From contig CM067067.1 of NCBI GenBank assembly GCA_033980235.1, forward strand, positions 16,982,739 through 17,046,738: DNA of 64,000 bases, written 5' to 3'. Position numbers and translations under genes: made by a program. The notes under the pieces were generated by a model, which saw nothing but the letters and a program-made list of their open reading frames with translations, was not told where the DNA came from and searched no databases. Of the stretch, positions 22,986 through 34,432 are shown piece after piece (the stretch's first letter is position 1; every line of letters begins with the position of its first letter). Source of the stretch: Diadema setosum (lineage: Eukaryota; Echinodermata; Echinoidea; Diadematoida; Diadematidae).

Positions 22986-23789
22986 CTTTTTATTGGGCAC
23001 AACTCTACATTGTACATTTCTATGCCAATTCAAGCATTTATATAACATCGCTTCTATATCATTCACTTAATACTGTAACTCACTGGAATACAAATTATGG
23101 ATTAGAATACATAGCTCGTGTATAAATGGATCATCTGTAATAATCATGATGGTATATCATGGAATGTCCGCTACATGAACGGGAGCAATACATTTTCCGA
23201 TATTTTGCCAAAAAAGGGGAATGTTTGTAAGGAGAAAATGCTTCAGACCACGTATCGTAAGCGTGTGATTGAAATGATAGTGCATGGCCTGAGAAAGTGG
23301 TAGTGGTAGTTTTGGGGATGGATTAACCTAATCAGGATTCTGTTTCGTGTAATGGGAGAACCAAAGTTTTGATGTCACTAGAGGGTGATCCACGAGTTAC
23401 AGCTCTGGAGGAGTGACGGTGTGTTTCTCTATCAGGATTTTGTGTATTGTTACTACACAAAGTTATGGTTAATCAGTATCATAATATTTGGTATTGTTTT
23501 TGCAGTGCTGTTGTCCAGTGTTGGAGAGGTGTTATATATACTCTACATGATTGACTACTTTTTTTTTTTGCGGAATTTAGTTTTGGAGTAGCATATTATA
23601 GGTGCAATCAGCATCTGTCTTGAGTTTATTACATGCAGTTACAACTGTTAGCATTGTAGTTGTATTCATATGCGTACTTCTTTTGTTTTGTTTTGTTTGT
23701 TTGTTTGGCTTATTTTTTTTTTCTTTTTTGATAGATGAATTATGATGTGAGCTTAAGTGAACTATTGCCATCGCTCTTGCTTCTGGGCA
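22986..23789. other. AT-rich DNA, no gene seen
   Basis: Short frames only, T-rich runs near 23560 and 23690-23730. Confidence 0.4.
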
Positions 23790-24450
23790 CCCTGCCCCAC
23801 CTGGGGGCCCTGGGGCCCAACCCCCCCCCCAAAAAAAAAAAATGCTATGAGTTAGTACATTGATGACTGTAGTTTCGAAATTGTTTATGGCAGAATCAGG
23901 AGTGCCCCCCTTGTGACCCAGGGTGGTGGTGGGGGGAGGGGGTCCTAAAGGGGGCCTAAATTGTACATTCTCATCTTTTTGAAAAACCCATGAACGATTT
24001 TCACCAAACTTGACATGTAGCATCCCTTTGGGGATAGGATATCAATTTGTTCAACAGGGCACCATGATCCCTTTAGGGCCCCTAGCCCCCCCCCCCCCCC
24101 CCCCTTGAGGAATATTTACAAATCTTAGAACCAGAAGTGATAAAGCGAAATTAATACCATGAGTTAGTACACTGATGACTGTAGTTCCAAGTTTATTCAT
24201 TGCAGATCTAGGGGTGGGCCCTCCCCCCCCCCCCCCCCCCCCCGGAGTCGGTTTTTTTTTTTTTTTTTTTTTGGGGGGGGGGGAGGCAGAGGTGCGCGTC
24301 CAAATGCGGGCCAATATTGTACATTTTCTTCTTTAAAAAAGCATAATGGATTTTCTCACAACTTGACAAGTAGTATTTCTGGCGGGATAGGATCTCAATG
24401 TGTTTGAATGGGCACCATGCTCCCCTTGGGGCCCCAGTGGGCCCAAACCT
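23790..24450. repeat. Two-unit tandem repeat, ~312-bp period
   Basis: 'atgagttagtac...tgatgactgtag' occurs at 23847 and 24159, followed in both by a glycine/proline-codon-like C/G-run, 'aacttgaca...gtag', 'ggataggat' and 'gggcaccatg'. Poly-C and poly-G blocks differ greatly between units. Noncoding. Confidence 0.75.
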
Positions 24451-24904
24451 CCTAAATTAAGAATATTCAGTAATATTCTTCTCTAGAATAAATGAGAAGT
24501 GATTATATAGAGCTTTAAGCCCCCCCCCCACTTTTTTTTTTTTTTTTGCAAACTGCATAGTCCAACTTTCGAAGTACAGTGAGGTATTTTGACCAGTGTG
24601 ATGGATATGCATATGGACACCATGCCTTCAGCTCTCAAACTGCACCCACCCCAAGTTTCCAATTTTCTGAGGTAAGAGTCTGCAAAAATGCATGGAAGGT
24701 GAACTCGCGATACTCTGGTGAGCGCGAGTCCCCCCCCCCCCCCCCCGTCTTTTGTTCGTTTGTTTTGTTTTGTTTCGTTTTTTTTTAATCGCACACACAA
24801 TACTGGTAGATCTCAGCTGGTGAACGAGTCTACTGTTTTAGTCTTGTGGTTGGCGTCTGATGTGTCTGAGGCTAGTGAGAACAAAAATTCATTCGGGTGA
24901 GTGA

Positions 24905-25430
24905 AAGGACAAGTTCAACTTTATAGACATATTGATTGAGTGAATGCGGCAATATTAGTAGAACACATCAGTAAGAGTTTGAGGAAAATCAATCCATTCA
25001 AAAGTTTGATCTCTTGAAGTTCCTGTTTACTCCCTGCTGGATGAGAAGACTACTATAGCTTATGATGTCACATGTGTATAGAAAGAATATTCAACGTAAT
25101 TTCACATTTCTCGCATAATAAAAGAATACTTGACCTTAATGCCTCTTTCAGAAGGCAGGGGAATAATATTCTTCTTAACATACGTTGGTGACAAGTCTAA
25201 GAAATGTGCCCTTTTTCAAAAAATGAAATGATGTGAAATAATCTTAAGTTTTTCCTTATCTCGTTCAACGCATGTGACATCACACACTCAACTCATCCAG
25301 CAGTGACTGCGCAGATACATTAAACATTCATAACTTTTGAACGGATTTATCATTGTTCGATTTCCCTAAACTATTACTGCAATGTGTTCTAGAAATAACG
25401 TTGCTGCATTCACTTGATCCACATGTACAC
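24905..25430. repeat. Fold-back repeat family FB2, copy
   Basis: It starts 'ggacaagttcaactttatag', with 'gatgagaagactactatag' mirrored later by 'ctcatccagcagtgactgcg', and ends 'cattcacttgatccacatg'. Noncoding, same family as 3163-3712. Confidence 0.7.
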
Positions 25431-25849
25431 ATATATTCAGGAGTTATTTTCATTTTGTATCATCCATCCTCATCAAGAGATTTGGTTTGCGCCAAAGTGA
25501 TACATGTAGTGCCATCAATGAACATATATTTGTAAAGTACACGTATTATCTTAGATTGTGAGGCTACTAATCACAATAAGGGATGTAAATATTGTTCAGT
25601 GTTCAAAAAGTACGCAAGGTTACCCACTGGAGTTAGTGTATTGAATCATGAAAATGAGAGATCAAGTTACAAATAGACTGATCAATAATTGGTTTGGTTG
25701 TGTGTTAACCGATGAGACACCTTGTTATTCATGATTGAATGTGACTTTTTTGGCAATACATTGTATTTTTTTTTTGTTTTGGTTAATGGAGTTGAAGATA
25801 ATGAATCAATGGTTAAACATATTATGAATGTTTAACATCGATCGCTCCT
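25431..25849. other. No gene seen
   Basis: AT-rich sequence without recognisable repeats or exons. Confidence 0.35.
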
Positions 25850-25943
25850 TTTCTTTGCATTACATCCCTCCTTCTCCCTATAACCTGTCCATTCCCTTTG
25901 TCTCATTGTTTGTCCTGTCTACGTTCTATTGTGAGTGTCATGT

Positions 25944-25989
<46 letters not shown>

Positions 25990-26240
25990 CCGTGTGTGTG
26001 TTTCCATACCTTTACCATTTATTGAATTGTAAGTTCAATGTATAGATTGGTCCACATTCATACAAGGTTGTCTTTTACGTGGGTCCCTCTTTTCCCTGAA
26101 CGCAATTATTTTGAACAAGTAGTGTCATATGCATTTTTTTTTTATTGTGAGACATTGCACGTTTTGTTTTCATTAAATTTATGCAACAACAAACATGTCA
26201 CTGGAAATAAAATTTCATTTGAACTGAATTGAACTGAAGT
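25850..26240 (+). mobile_element. 3' end of a plus-strand non-LTR element
   Basis: T/C-rich UTR-like sequence with (TG)n at 25949-25988, then 'ggaaataaaatttcatttga' and 'actgaattgaactgaa'. The AATAAA followed by a (TGAACTGAAT) tail resembles CR1/Jockey-type 3' ends such as the one at 56150. No RT motif remains. Confidence 0.4.
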
Positions 26241-27381
26241 CATATTTTAATATACTTTGCAAGTAAGATGGTACATGTATCACAATGTGTCATGTTGAAT
26301 TCTCATTGGTTACATGTTTCCATTGATGTTAATTCAAATGCGGTGAGTCAAATCAGACCATGTACTGATTATGATTTCCTGTTTTCTGCCTATGCATATA
26401 TAGGTTTTTCTTCTTCTTCTTCGTCAGTTTTATCTTCTACATGCGAGCACAAAGGCTGCCACCCAATAAAAGAACTCAATCAATGAGTCTTCGTCGTTTT
26501 ATTCTACCGTCCTGGCCGTGTAAAACCAGCCCCACGACTTGGATCTTTTGAGCGAGCACAATATCTGATGCGGCTCGTCCATCGTTGGGGATTGAGAAAC
26601 ATCTTTGGAGTACTTAAGGGCAAGTTCACCTTCATAGACATGTGGATTGAGTGAATGCAGCAATACGCATTTTGTATAGAACACATCAGTGAGAGTTTGA
26701 GGAAAATCGAACAATTTGTCAAAAGTTATGAATTTTTGAAGCTTCTGTTCAGTCACTGCTGGATAAGAAGACTACTACAGTTTGTGATGTCAAATGTGTT
26801 GAACGATATAAAGAAAATATTAAGAAAATTCAGCATATCACCTTTCTCGCAAAATAAAAGAACATTGACTTGCCTCTTTCAGAAGGCAGGGGGAATTAAA
26901 GTTTTTACGTCAGTGACAAGTAAACAAAATGTGTACTTTTTTTCCCCCAAAAAAAAATAAAATTTCGTGAAATTGTCTTTATAATTTTCCTTATATCGTT
27001 CTACGCATGTGACATCATACACTGTATAGTAGTCTTCTCATCCAGCAGTGACTGCGCAGATACTTTGAAGGGATGGTATAGTATTGGTCGAGGCGAGGAT
27101 TCAGCTCAAAACTTTTGGTGAGATACTTAGAAACCACTTCATGAAATGTTAAAGAACATACAATTTTAAGACGAAAAACTTTATTTCATGACAGTCGGTA
27201 TTGAAATGGCCGAGTCCAAAAACAAAATAAAACACAGCGATTCTATAAAAGGTGGGTTCCACCTTTTATTGGGATGATTTGGGATATCTCAGCCATTTCA
27301 AAACAAATTTTCATCAAATAAATTTTGAATTCCTGTTAGAATTATATGCCCTTTCATTTATCATAACAGGTTTCTCATTAT

Positions 27382-28043
27382 TGCTGGGGAACAGATTTTT
27401 ACTGGTTTGATTGGTTTTGTAGAAGATAAGTTAGCTTACGTAATGACTCCCCAGTACAGTGCTCCTTGAACTTCTTTAGTTGTTTTAATCACGTACAGAG
27501 AAAAGGTGGGACAAGAATATGGTGTGGCAAGCTGCTGGTTCCCTTAGGCAAATTACTGTATTGTTCGAAAAAAGGTGGTTGTCCCTTCTCATGTGTTGGC
27601 ATGCACTGGGAGTGCAACGTGGTATTTTGGAAGATGATAAGAATTTTGATTCAGTAGTTATGCCTCTATATCATAGTCCAGTAGTTGAGATCTCAGCAGT
27701 TTTCAACCATAGATGGAATTGTTTTCATTGTGTAATAACGTGTGAATGATGTGAATTTAATGGAGACTATTTGTAAGGTTAGAAAAGGTGGAAAGATTGC
27801 TTCAGTGTGCAACACCCTGTGTGTAGGTGGGGTCACTGGTTGACAGCTGTACCGCATCAGCTTCGGAGCATCCGTGTGGCAACCATTGGCCTGGGCCTGC
27901 CCATAGGTTTTCAGTTTCCCACGAGACTGTGGTGTGTAGAATCCCTAAAAGATGGCTGCTGAGCCCGGCTCTTTTCCCTGCTTCATGAATAAATGAGCAA
28001 TAATTACCCACAACATCCCTGTCTAAAGACACTAACAAAATAG
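27382..28043 (+). repeat. 5' LTR of the minisatellite-bearing element
   Basis: It starts TGCTGGGGAACAGA and matches 32645-33379 throughout: 'ccccagtacagtg', 'ggtgtggcaagctgctggt', 'ttgagatctcagcagttt', 'gaaagattgcttcagtgtgc' and 'tcttttccctgctt'. The two LTRs differ by many substitutions and indels, so the insertion is old. Confidence 0.8.
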
Positions 28044-28061
28044 TGGCGAGGATGGGTTGCT
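28044..28061 (+). promoter_or_regulatory. Putative primer binding site
   Basis: TGGCGAGGATGGG follows directly after the LTR end. TGG at this place is complementary to the CCA end of a tRNA. The tRNA was not identified. Confidence 0.45.
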
Positions 28062-28065
28062 GTGA

Positions 28066-31000
28066 CGACTGACTGAAAGAGACGCTGGCCCCTTCACTGC
28101 TGCCAGAGGTCAGCAGGGAGACATCAGTGATGCTGTGACTCTTCAAACATCGGATGACTGAGGGAGACACTGACCCCTTCACTGCTGCCAGAGGTCAGTG
28201 GGGAGACATCAGTTTTGCTGCGACTGTTGACAAATCAGATGACTGAGGGAGATGGTGACCCCCTTACTGCCCGCCAGAGCTTAGTGGGGAGACATCAGTG
28301 ATGCTGCGACTGTTGACACATCATCGGGTGACAGAAGGAGATGCTCACCCCTTCACTGCTGCCAGAGGTCGGTGGGGAGACATCAGTGTTGCTGTGACTG
28401 TTGATACATTGGATAACTGAGGGAGACACTGACCACTGCAGTGCTGCCAGAGGTCAGTGGGAAGACATTAGTGATGCTGTGACTGTTGACACATCGGATG
28501 ACCAAGATAGATGCTGACCCCTTCACTGCTGCCAAAGCTCAGCCAGGAGACATCAGTGTTGTTGTGATTGTTGACACAGTGGATGACTGAGGGAGCTTCT
28601 GAACCCTACACTGCAGCCAGAGGTTAGCAGGGACACATCAGTGTTGTTGTGACTGTGAACATTGAATGACTGAGGGAGATGCTGACCCCTTCACTGCTGC
28701 CAGAGGTCAGTGGGGAGACATCAGTGTTGTTGTGACTGTTGACACTTTGGATGACTGGGAAAAATGCTGACCCCTTCACTGCTTCCAGAGGTCAGCGGGG
28801 TGTTGCTGCGACTGTTGACACGTCAGATGACTGAGAGAGACACTGCTCCCTTTACTACTGCCAGAGGTCAGTGCCGCTGCGACTGTTAACACATCGGATG
28901 ACTGAGGGAGACGCTGACCCCTTCACTGCTGCCAGAGCTCAGCGGGGAGACATCAGTGTTGTGACTTTTGACACATCTGATGACTGAGGAGATGCTGACC
29001 CCTTCACTGCTGCCAAGGGTCAGCGAGGAGGCATCAATGTTGATGCGACTGTTGACACATCAGATGACTGAGGGAGACATCATTGTTGTTGTGACTGTTG
29101 ACCCATCGGATGATTGATGGAGATGCTGACCCCTTCACTGCTGCCAAGGGTCAGCGGAGAGGCATCAGTGTTGCTACAACTGTTGACACAACAAAGAACT
29201 GAGGGAGATGCTGACCCCTTCAGTGCTGCCAGATGTCACCAAAGAGACACCAGTGTTGGTGCAACTGTTGACACATCGGATGACTGAGGGAAATGCTCTT
29301 CACTCCCTTACTGTTGCCAGAGGTCAATAGGGAGGCATCAGTGTTGCTGCGACTGTTGACACATCGGATGACTGAGGGAGACGCTGACCCCCTTACTGCT
29401 GCCAGAGCTCAGCGGGGAGGCATCTGTGTTGCTGTGACTGTTGACACATCGGATGACTAAGGGAAATGCTGGTTACTCCTTACTGCTGCCAGAGGTCAGC
29501 AAGGAGACATCAGTGTTGCTACGACTGTTGACACATGGGATGACTGAGGGAGATGCTGACCCCTTCACTTGGGTCAGTTGGGAGACATCAGTGTTGCTGC
29601 GAATCATGACACATCGGATGACTGAGGGGGATGCTGACACTTTCACTGCTGCCAGAGGTCAGCGGGGAGGCATCAGTGTTGCTGCAACTGTTAAAGGTGC
29701 TTAGTCCCGGAAGTGTAGAGGGCGCTGTCGATGATACTGCGGATCACCATTAGCATTAATACGAAGATTACCGAAGTTGACCTGTCATCAAGACTAAAGT
29801 GCGTAGGTGTTGCTAAGTAATGTTGCCTTTGTTGTCTTCTCTGCGCATCGCACAGTCTGTAGTAATGCCATGGTGCATGCATATGTGCTTCTTATTATGA
29901 CATCACCAAAGAAGTTTGCTGAAGCTGTCACCCCCCTCAGCCGAATCATGAGCCGAACTGTGATCGACAACTGACTACAGTGTATCGGACTCGGAGAAGT
30001 GGGCCACAGCGTAAGCACTAAAGAGGAGTCGATAGCGTAGGTTTCTTTAGGAAACTTGCGCCGTGTGCCCGCGTACGAATTTGACTAAAACACCGCGACC
30101 ATGCACCTTTAACACATAGGATGACTGAGGGAGATGCTGACCCCTTCACTGCCTCCAGCGGTCAGTGGGGTGTTGTTGTGACTGTTGACACATCGAATAA
30201 CTGAGGGGGACGCTGACCCCTTCATTGCTGCCAGAGGTCAGTGGGGAGACATCAGTGTTGCTGAGACTGTTAACACATTGGATGACTGAGGGAGATATGC
30301 TAAGCCCTTCACTGCTTCCAGAGGTCAGTGGGGTCTTGTTGTGACTGTTGACACAGTGGATGACTAAGGGGGATGCTGACCCCTTCACTGCAGCCAGAGG
30401 TCAGCAGGGAGGCCTCAGTTTCTGAGACTGTTGACACATTGGATGACTGAGGGAGACACCGACCCCTTCACTGCTGCCAGAGGTCAGTGGCGAGACATCA
30501 GTTTTGCTGCGACTGTTGACACATTGGATGACTGAGGGAGACACTGACCCCTTCACTGCTGCCAGAGGTCAACGGGGAGACAGCTAGCAGTGTTTCTGAG
30601 ACTGTAACACGTCGGATGACCGAGGGTGATGCTGACCCCTTCACTGCTGCCAGAGGTCAGTTGGGAGACATCAGTGTTGCTGAGATTGTTGACACAGTGG
30701 ATGACTGAGGGAGACGCTGAACCCTTCACTGCTTCCAGAGGTCAGTGGGGTGTTGCTGCGACTGTTGATACATTGGATGACTGGGGGGATGCTGACCCCT
30801 TCACTGCTGCCAGAGGTTAGCCAGGAGACATCAGTGTTGTTGCAACTGTCCAAACATCGGATGACTGAGGGGGATGTTGACCCCTTCACTGCTGCCAAAT
30901 GTCGGCAGGGAGACATCAGTGTTGCTGCAACTCTTGACACACTAAGTAGGATGACTGAGGGAGACGCTAATCCCTTCACTCCTGCCAGAGGTCAGCGGGA

Positions 31001-32414
31001 AGACATCAGTGTTGTTGCGACTGTTGACACCTTGGATGAGTTAGGGAGATGCTGACCCCTTGACTGCTGTCAGAGGTCAGTTAGGAAACATCAGTGTCGC
31101 TGCGAATCTTGACACATCGGATGACTGAGGGGGTTGCTACACATTCACTGCTGCCAGAGGTCAGCGAGGTATCAGTGTTGCTGAGACTGTTAACACATTG
31201 GATGACTGAGAGAGATGCTAAGCCCTTCACTGCTTCCAGAGATCGGTGCGGTCTTGTTGTGACTGTTGACACAGTGGATGACTGAGGGGGATGCTGACCC
31301 CTTCACTGCTGCCGGAGGTCAGTTAGGAAACATCAATGTTGCTGCGAATCTTGACACATCGGATGACTGAGGGGGTTGCTACACATTCACTGCTGCCAGA
31401 GGTCAGCGAGGTATCAGTGTTGCTGCGACTGTTAACACATTGGATGACTGAGAGAGATGCTAAGCCCTTCACTGCTTCCAGAGATCAGTGTGGTCTTGTT
31501 GTGACTGTTGACACAGTGGATGACTGAGGGGGATGCTGACCCCTTCACTGCTGCCGGAGGTCAGCAAGGAGGCCTCAGTTTCTGAGACTGTTGACACATT
31601 GAATGACTGAGGGAGACACTGACCCCTTCACTGCTGCCAGAGGTTAGCAGGGAGACATTAGTGTTTCTGAGACTGTTGACACATCGGATGACTGAGGGAG
31701 ACACTGACCCCTTCACTGCTACCAGAGGTCAACGGGGAGACAGCAGTGTTTCTGAGACTTTTGACACGTAGGATGACCGAGGGGGATGCTGACCCCTTCA
31801 CTGCTGCCAGAGGTCAGTTGGGAGACATCAGTGTTGCTGAGATTGTTGACACATTGGATGACTGAGGGAGCTAGCCTAGATGCTGAACCCTTCACTGCTT
31901 CCAGAGGTCAGTGGGGTGTTGCTGCGACTGTTGACACATTGGATGACTGGGGGAATGCTGACCCCTTCACTGCTGCCAGAGGTCAGCCAGGAGACATCAG
32001 TGTTGTTGCAACTGTCACACATTGGATGACTGAGGGGGAGATGTTGACCCCTTCACTGCTGCCAGATATCGGCAGGGAGACATCAGTGTTGCTGCAACTC
32101 TTGGGGACACATGCTAAGTAGGATGACTGAGGGAGACGCTAATCCCTTCACTCCTGCCAGAGGTCAGCGGGGAGACATCAGTGTTGTTGTAACTGTTGAC
32201 ACCTTGAATGACTGAGGGGGACGCTGACCCCTTTGCGGCTGCCAGAGGTTAGGGGGGAGACATCAGTGTTGCTGCGACAGTGATGTATTGGTTGACTGGG
32301 GGAGACGCTGACCCCTTCACTGCTGCCAGAGGCCAGTAGGGAGACATCAGTGTTTTTGCTACTGTTGACACATCAGATGACTAAGGGGGACGCTGACCCC
32401 TTCACTGCTGCCAG
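28066..32414 (+). repeat. Minisatellite array, ~85-88 bp unit
   Basis: Roughly 45 degenerate units run head to tail, each 'gatgactgagggagatgctg', 'accccttcactgctgccaga', 'ggtcagcggggagacatcag', 'tgttgctgcgactgttgaca', 'catcg'. Spacing between unit starts is 85-88 bp (e.g. 29279, 29367, 29452, 29539). Higher-order duplication is visible: 31081-31330 and 31320-31560 are nearly the same. The unit length is not a fixed multiple of three, so the many short frames on both strands are not a conserved protein. Confidence 0.95.
29695..30108. mobile_element. 414-bp TIR element with TTAA target duplication (piggyBac-like MITE)
   Basis: It begins AGGTGCTTAGTCCCGG and ends ACCGCGACCATGCACCT, about 13 of 16 matching as inverted repeats. 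TTAA flanks both sides (29691-29694 and 30109-30112), and array units elsewhere read 'gactgttaacacat', exactly the empty site. TTAA duplication is the hallmark of piggyBac-type insertion. No transposase inside, so non-autonomous. Confidence 0.8.
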
Positions 32415-32632
32415 ATTCGGATCAGCATAAGTCAATGAGGGGCAAAGTGACTGAGTTGATATTTTTGGAAGTGACATTATGACTGTATAACCTTACTCCA
32501 CTGAAATGAGATGGCAAGAAGCCACATCTTTTCTTTCCATACCCAAGCAGTCCGAGGAACAATGTATATTGTAGGCCTATATGTTCTAACAGATTAAATT
32601 TTTTATGATTGTATTATAGTCAGCTAGGCAAC

Positions 32633-32644
32633 AAGTGGGGGAGA
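32633..32644 (+). promoter_or_regulatory. Polypurine tract of the LTR element
   Basis: AAGTGGGGGAGA directly abuts the 3' LTR beginning TGTCGGGG. It would prime plus-strand DNA synthesis in an LTR retrotransposon. Confidence 0.65.
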
Positions 32645-33379
32645 TGTCGGGGAACAGATTTTTGCAGGTTTATTTGATTTTATAGAAGATAAGGTAGCTC
32701 ACGTAATGGCACCCCAGTACAGTGCCCCTTGAACTTCTTTAGTTGTTTTGAACACGTATTGAGAAAAAGATGGGCAAGAATGGGGTGTGGCAAGCTGCTG
32801 GTCCCCTTGGTTGAAGTGCTGTATTGTTCGAAACAGTTGCTATTCCTGTTGAATTGGCATGCACTGTGAGTGCAACCTGGTATTCTGGCTAGAAGATAAT
32901 AGGACTATGTTGATCCAGTAGTTTTGCCTCTATAATGTAGTCCAGTCACGGCAGTAGTTGAGATCTCAGCAGTTTAAACTATGTATAGGCCTAGATCGAA
33001 ATGTTTTCACTGTGTTATGTGGAGTTATGCCCAATTTAATGGCCCGGGAGACTATCTTATAGGGTTAAAAATGTAGGTAAAAGTGGAAAGATTGCTTCAG
33101 TGTGCAACACTGGCCTTGTGCACGGATGAGGTCGCTGGTCGGAGGCTTCTAGATATCGCATCAATATTCAACTTGGGAGTAGGACCTACCCGTGTGGCAA
33201 TTAATGTATTGGCTCTGGACCTGCCCATCAAGTTTCAGTTTCCTATAGTTTGAGGCTGTGGTGTGTAGAATCGGTAAAAGATGGCTGTAGAGCCCGGTTC
33301 TTTTCCCTGCTTTATGAATACATGAGCAATAATTGTCAATAACTTTCCTGTCTAATAAAGGCTCCATACTACCCAAGAT
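32645..33379 (+). repeat. 3' LTR of the minisatellite-bearing element
   Basis: It starts TGTCGGGGAACAGA and contains a possible polyadenylation word near its end ('taataaaggct', 33353). It is slightly longer than the 5' LTR because of several small insertions. The end is placed by the ATTAT duplication; the last ~30 bp differ from the 5' LTR, so the end is approximate. Confidence 0.75.
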
Positions 33380-33599
33380 ATTATCTAAAAAAAAAAAAAA
33401 TAAAAAATAAAAAATCATCATCAAAACATATGTTGGAAACCTGAAGCCCTATCTCAACCGAACTGTACAATCCCTTTGAAAATGCCTATTACTTTTGAAC
33501 GGATTGTCCGATTTTCACCAAACTTTCACTGATGTGTGTTGATAATAATCTATAGCTGCATTCACTCAGTCCACGTGTGTACGAAGGTGGACTTTTAAG

Positions 33600-34360
33600 C
33601 CTTCACATGGTACCCACCCATAAACCCCCTACCGGAGAGATTTGTCTTACCAAGGCTCCCTTGGTTGGTCGCACGGGCATACTCAAAACCTTCTATTACA
33701 AGCTGTTACAAGCTTGCTCATGAATTCAGCCCCACTGACCTGTGTGACATACTATGTTAAATAGCATTGGGCTTTTCTTTCACGTACAGTAAGAGTATCC
33801 TTCCTTCTCGTGGCGGGCCGATTTCCACGACATAGCATGCTTTTCCCTTGCTCTTTCTTTTCTTACTTCCTTTTATTTTCGGAAGAACTTCCTAATGTCC
33901 CTTGACTAATTTAACCAGTAAATACAACCCTACTATTCATGGTAACTTTATATAGTAAACCGAAATCGAACCCGCTTTCTAATAAACGCACGGATGCACG
34001 CACACTTCACTGCGGTGGGGGGGGGGGGGGGGGGGGCGATTTCACGATTTTGCCTGTCGTAGACAACGTGGGCGTAGCAGTGATCACAAGTATACATACA
34101 TTGTACACCACTGCTTTAGTACCGGTACCGGTACCTGTACAACTGTATAATCTCTAAAGGAACAACAGTTACTGCAGAATACCTATACCCCCATCTTAGT
34201 AATGGTATCAAGAGGTAGGTCCTACTAGTAGGCGAGTAGCTCCAAAAAAAAAAAGTATAAAGGCGCTCGATATAGGATATGCCAGGCGAGTGGTTTGCAG
34301 AGCTAGCTCTATCTCGAGTTGTTGCAAGGCGTGACGTACACGTACGTACGTCAAAGGTAT
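33600..34360. other. No gene seen; poly-G tract
   Basis: Poly-G at 34017-34036 and an ACCGGTACCGGTACC palindrome near 34121. Nothing else supported. Confidence 0.4.
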
Positions 34361-34392
34361 AAGCGCACGCAGTGAGCGCACTGCGTGCGCTT
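34361..34392. other. Perfect 14-bp GC-rich hairpin
   Basis: AAGCGCACGCAGTG, loop agcg, then the exact reverse complement. It lies ~30 bp outside the left end of the 20-kb element; its role is unknown. Confidence 0.75.
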
Positions 34393-34432
34393 GACTCTTT
34401 GATTACGTCGCCGCCGTTCGGTACGCGGGGCA

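Larger units (their letters stand above)
27382..33379 (+). mobile_element. Non-autonomous LTR element carrying a minisatellite
   Basis: Two direct repeats (27382-28043 and 32645-33379) flank the interior. A PBS-like TGGCGAGG follows the left repeat and a purine tract, AAGTGGGGGAGA, precedes the right one. ATTAT is present on both outer sides (27377-27381 and 33380-33384), a 5-bp target duplication in FB1. The interior has no gag, protease, RT or integrase, only ~85-bp tandem repeats plus ~230 bp of unique sequence. By architecture it is a LARD-like element that would need proteins from elsewhere. Confidence 0.75.
27070..33474. repeat. Fold-back repeat family FB1, copy D, inserted in FB2 and itself split
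   Basis: It begins GGGATGGTATAG and ends CTGTACAATCCC, flanked on both sides by TTTGAA (27064-27069 and 33475-33480), a 6-bp target duplication. Left part 27070-27381, right part from about 33380 to 33474. This defines FB1 as a true mobile element whose ends are GGGATGGTATAG. Confidence 0.8.
26615..33599. repeat. Fold-back repeat family FB2, split copy (outermost of a nest)
   Basis: The left portion is 26615-27069 ('gggcaagttcaccttcatag' to 'gcagatactttgaa'). The right portion is 33475-33599 ('tttgaaaatgcctattactt', 'actttcactgatgtgtg', 'gaaggtggactttt'). Together they give one ordinary FB2 element. The interruption is an FB1 copy and everything inside that. Confidence 0.8.

Noticed and set aside
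23577..24314. Gly/Pro-rich minus-strand proteins
   Set aside because: They derive from poly-C/poly-G tracts in a ~312-bp tandem repeat.
29441..32121. Repetitive protein encoded by the minisatellite
   Set aside because: Unit length varies between 85 and 88 bp, so the frame drifts; short frames exist on both strands with equal quality and stop codons are frequent.
28066..32414. CRISPR-like repeat array
   Set aside because: Units are contiguous ~85-bp head-to-tail degenerate copies with no unique spacers; the genome is eukaryotic and there are no cas genes. It is a minisatellite.
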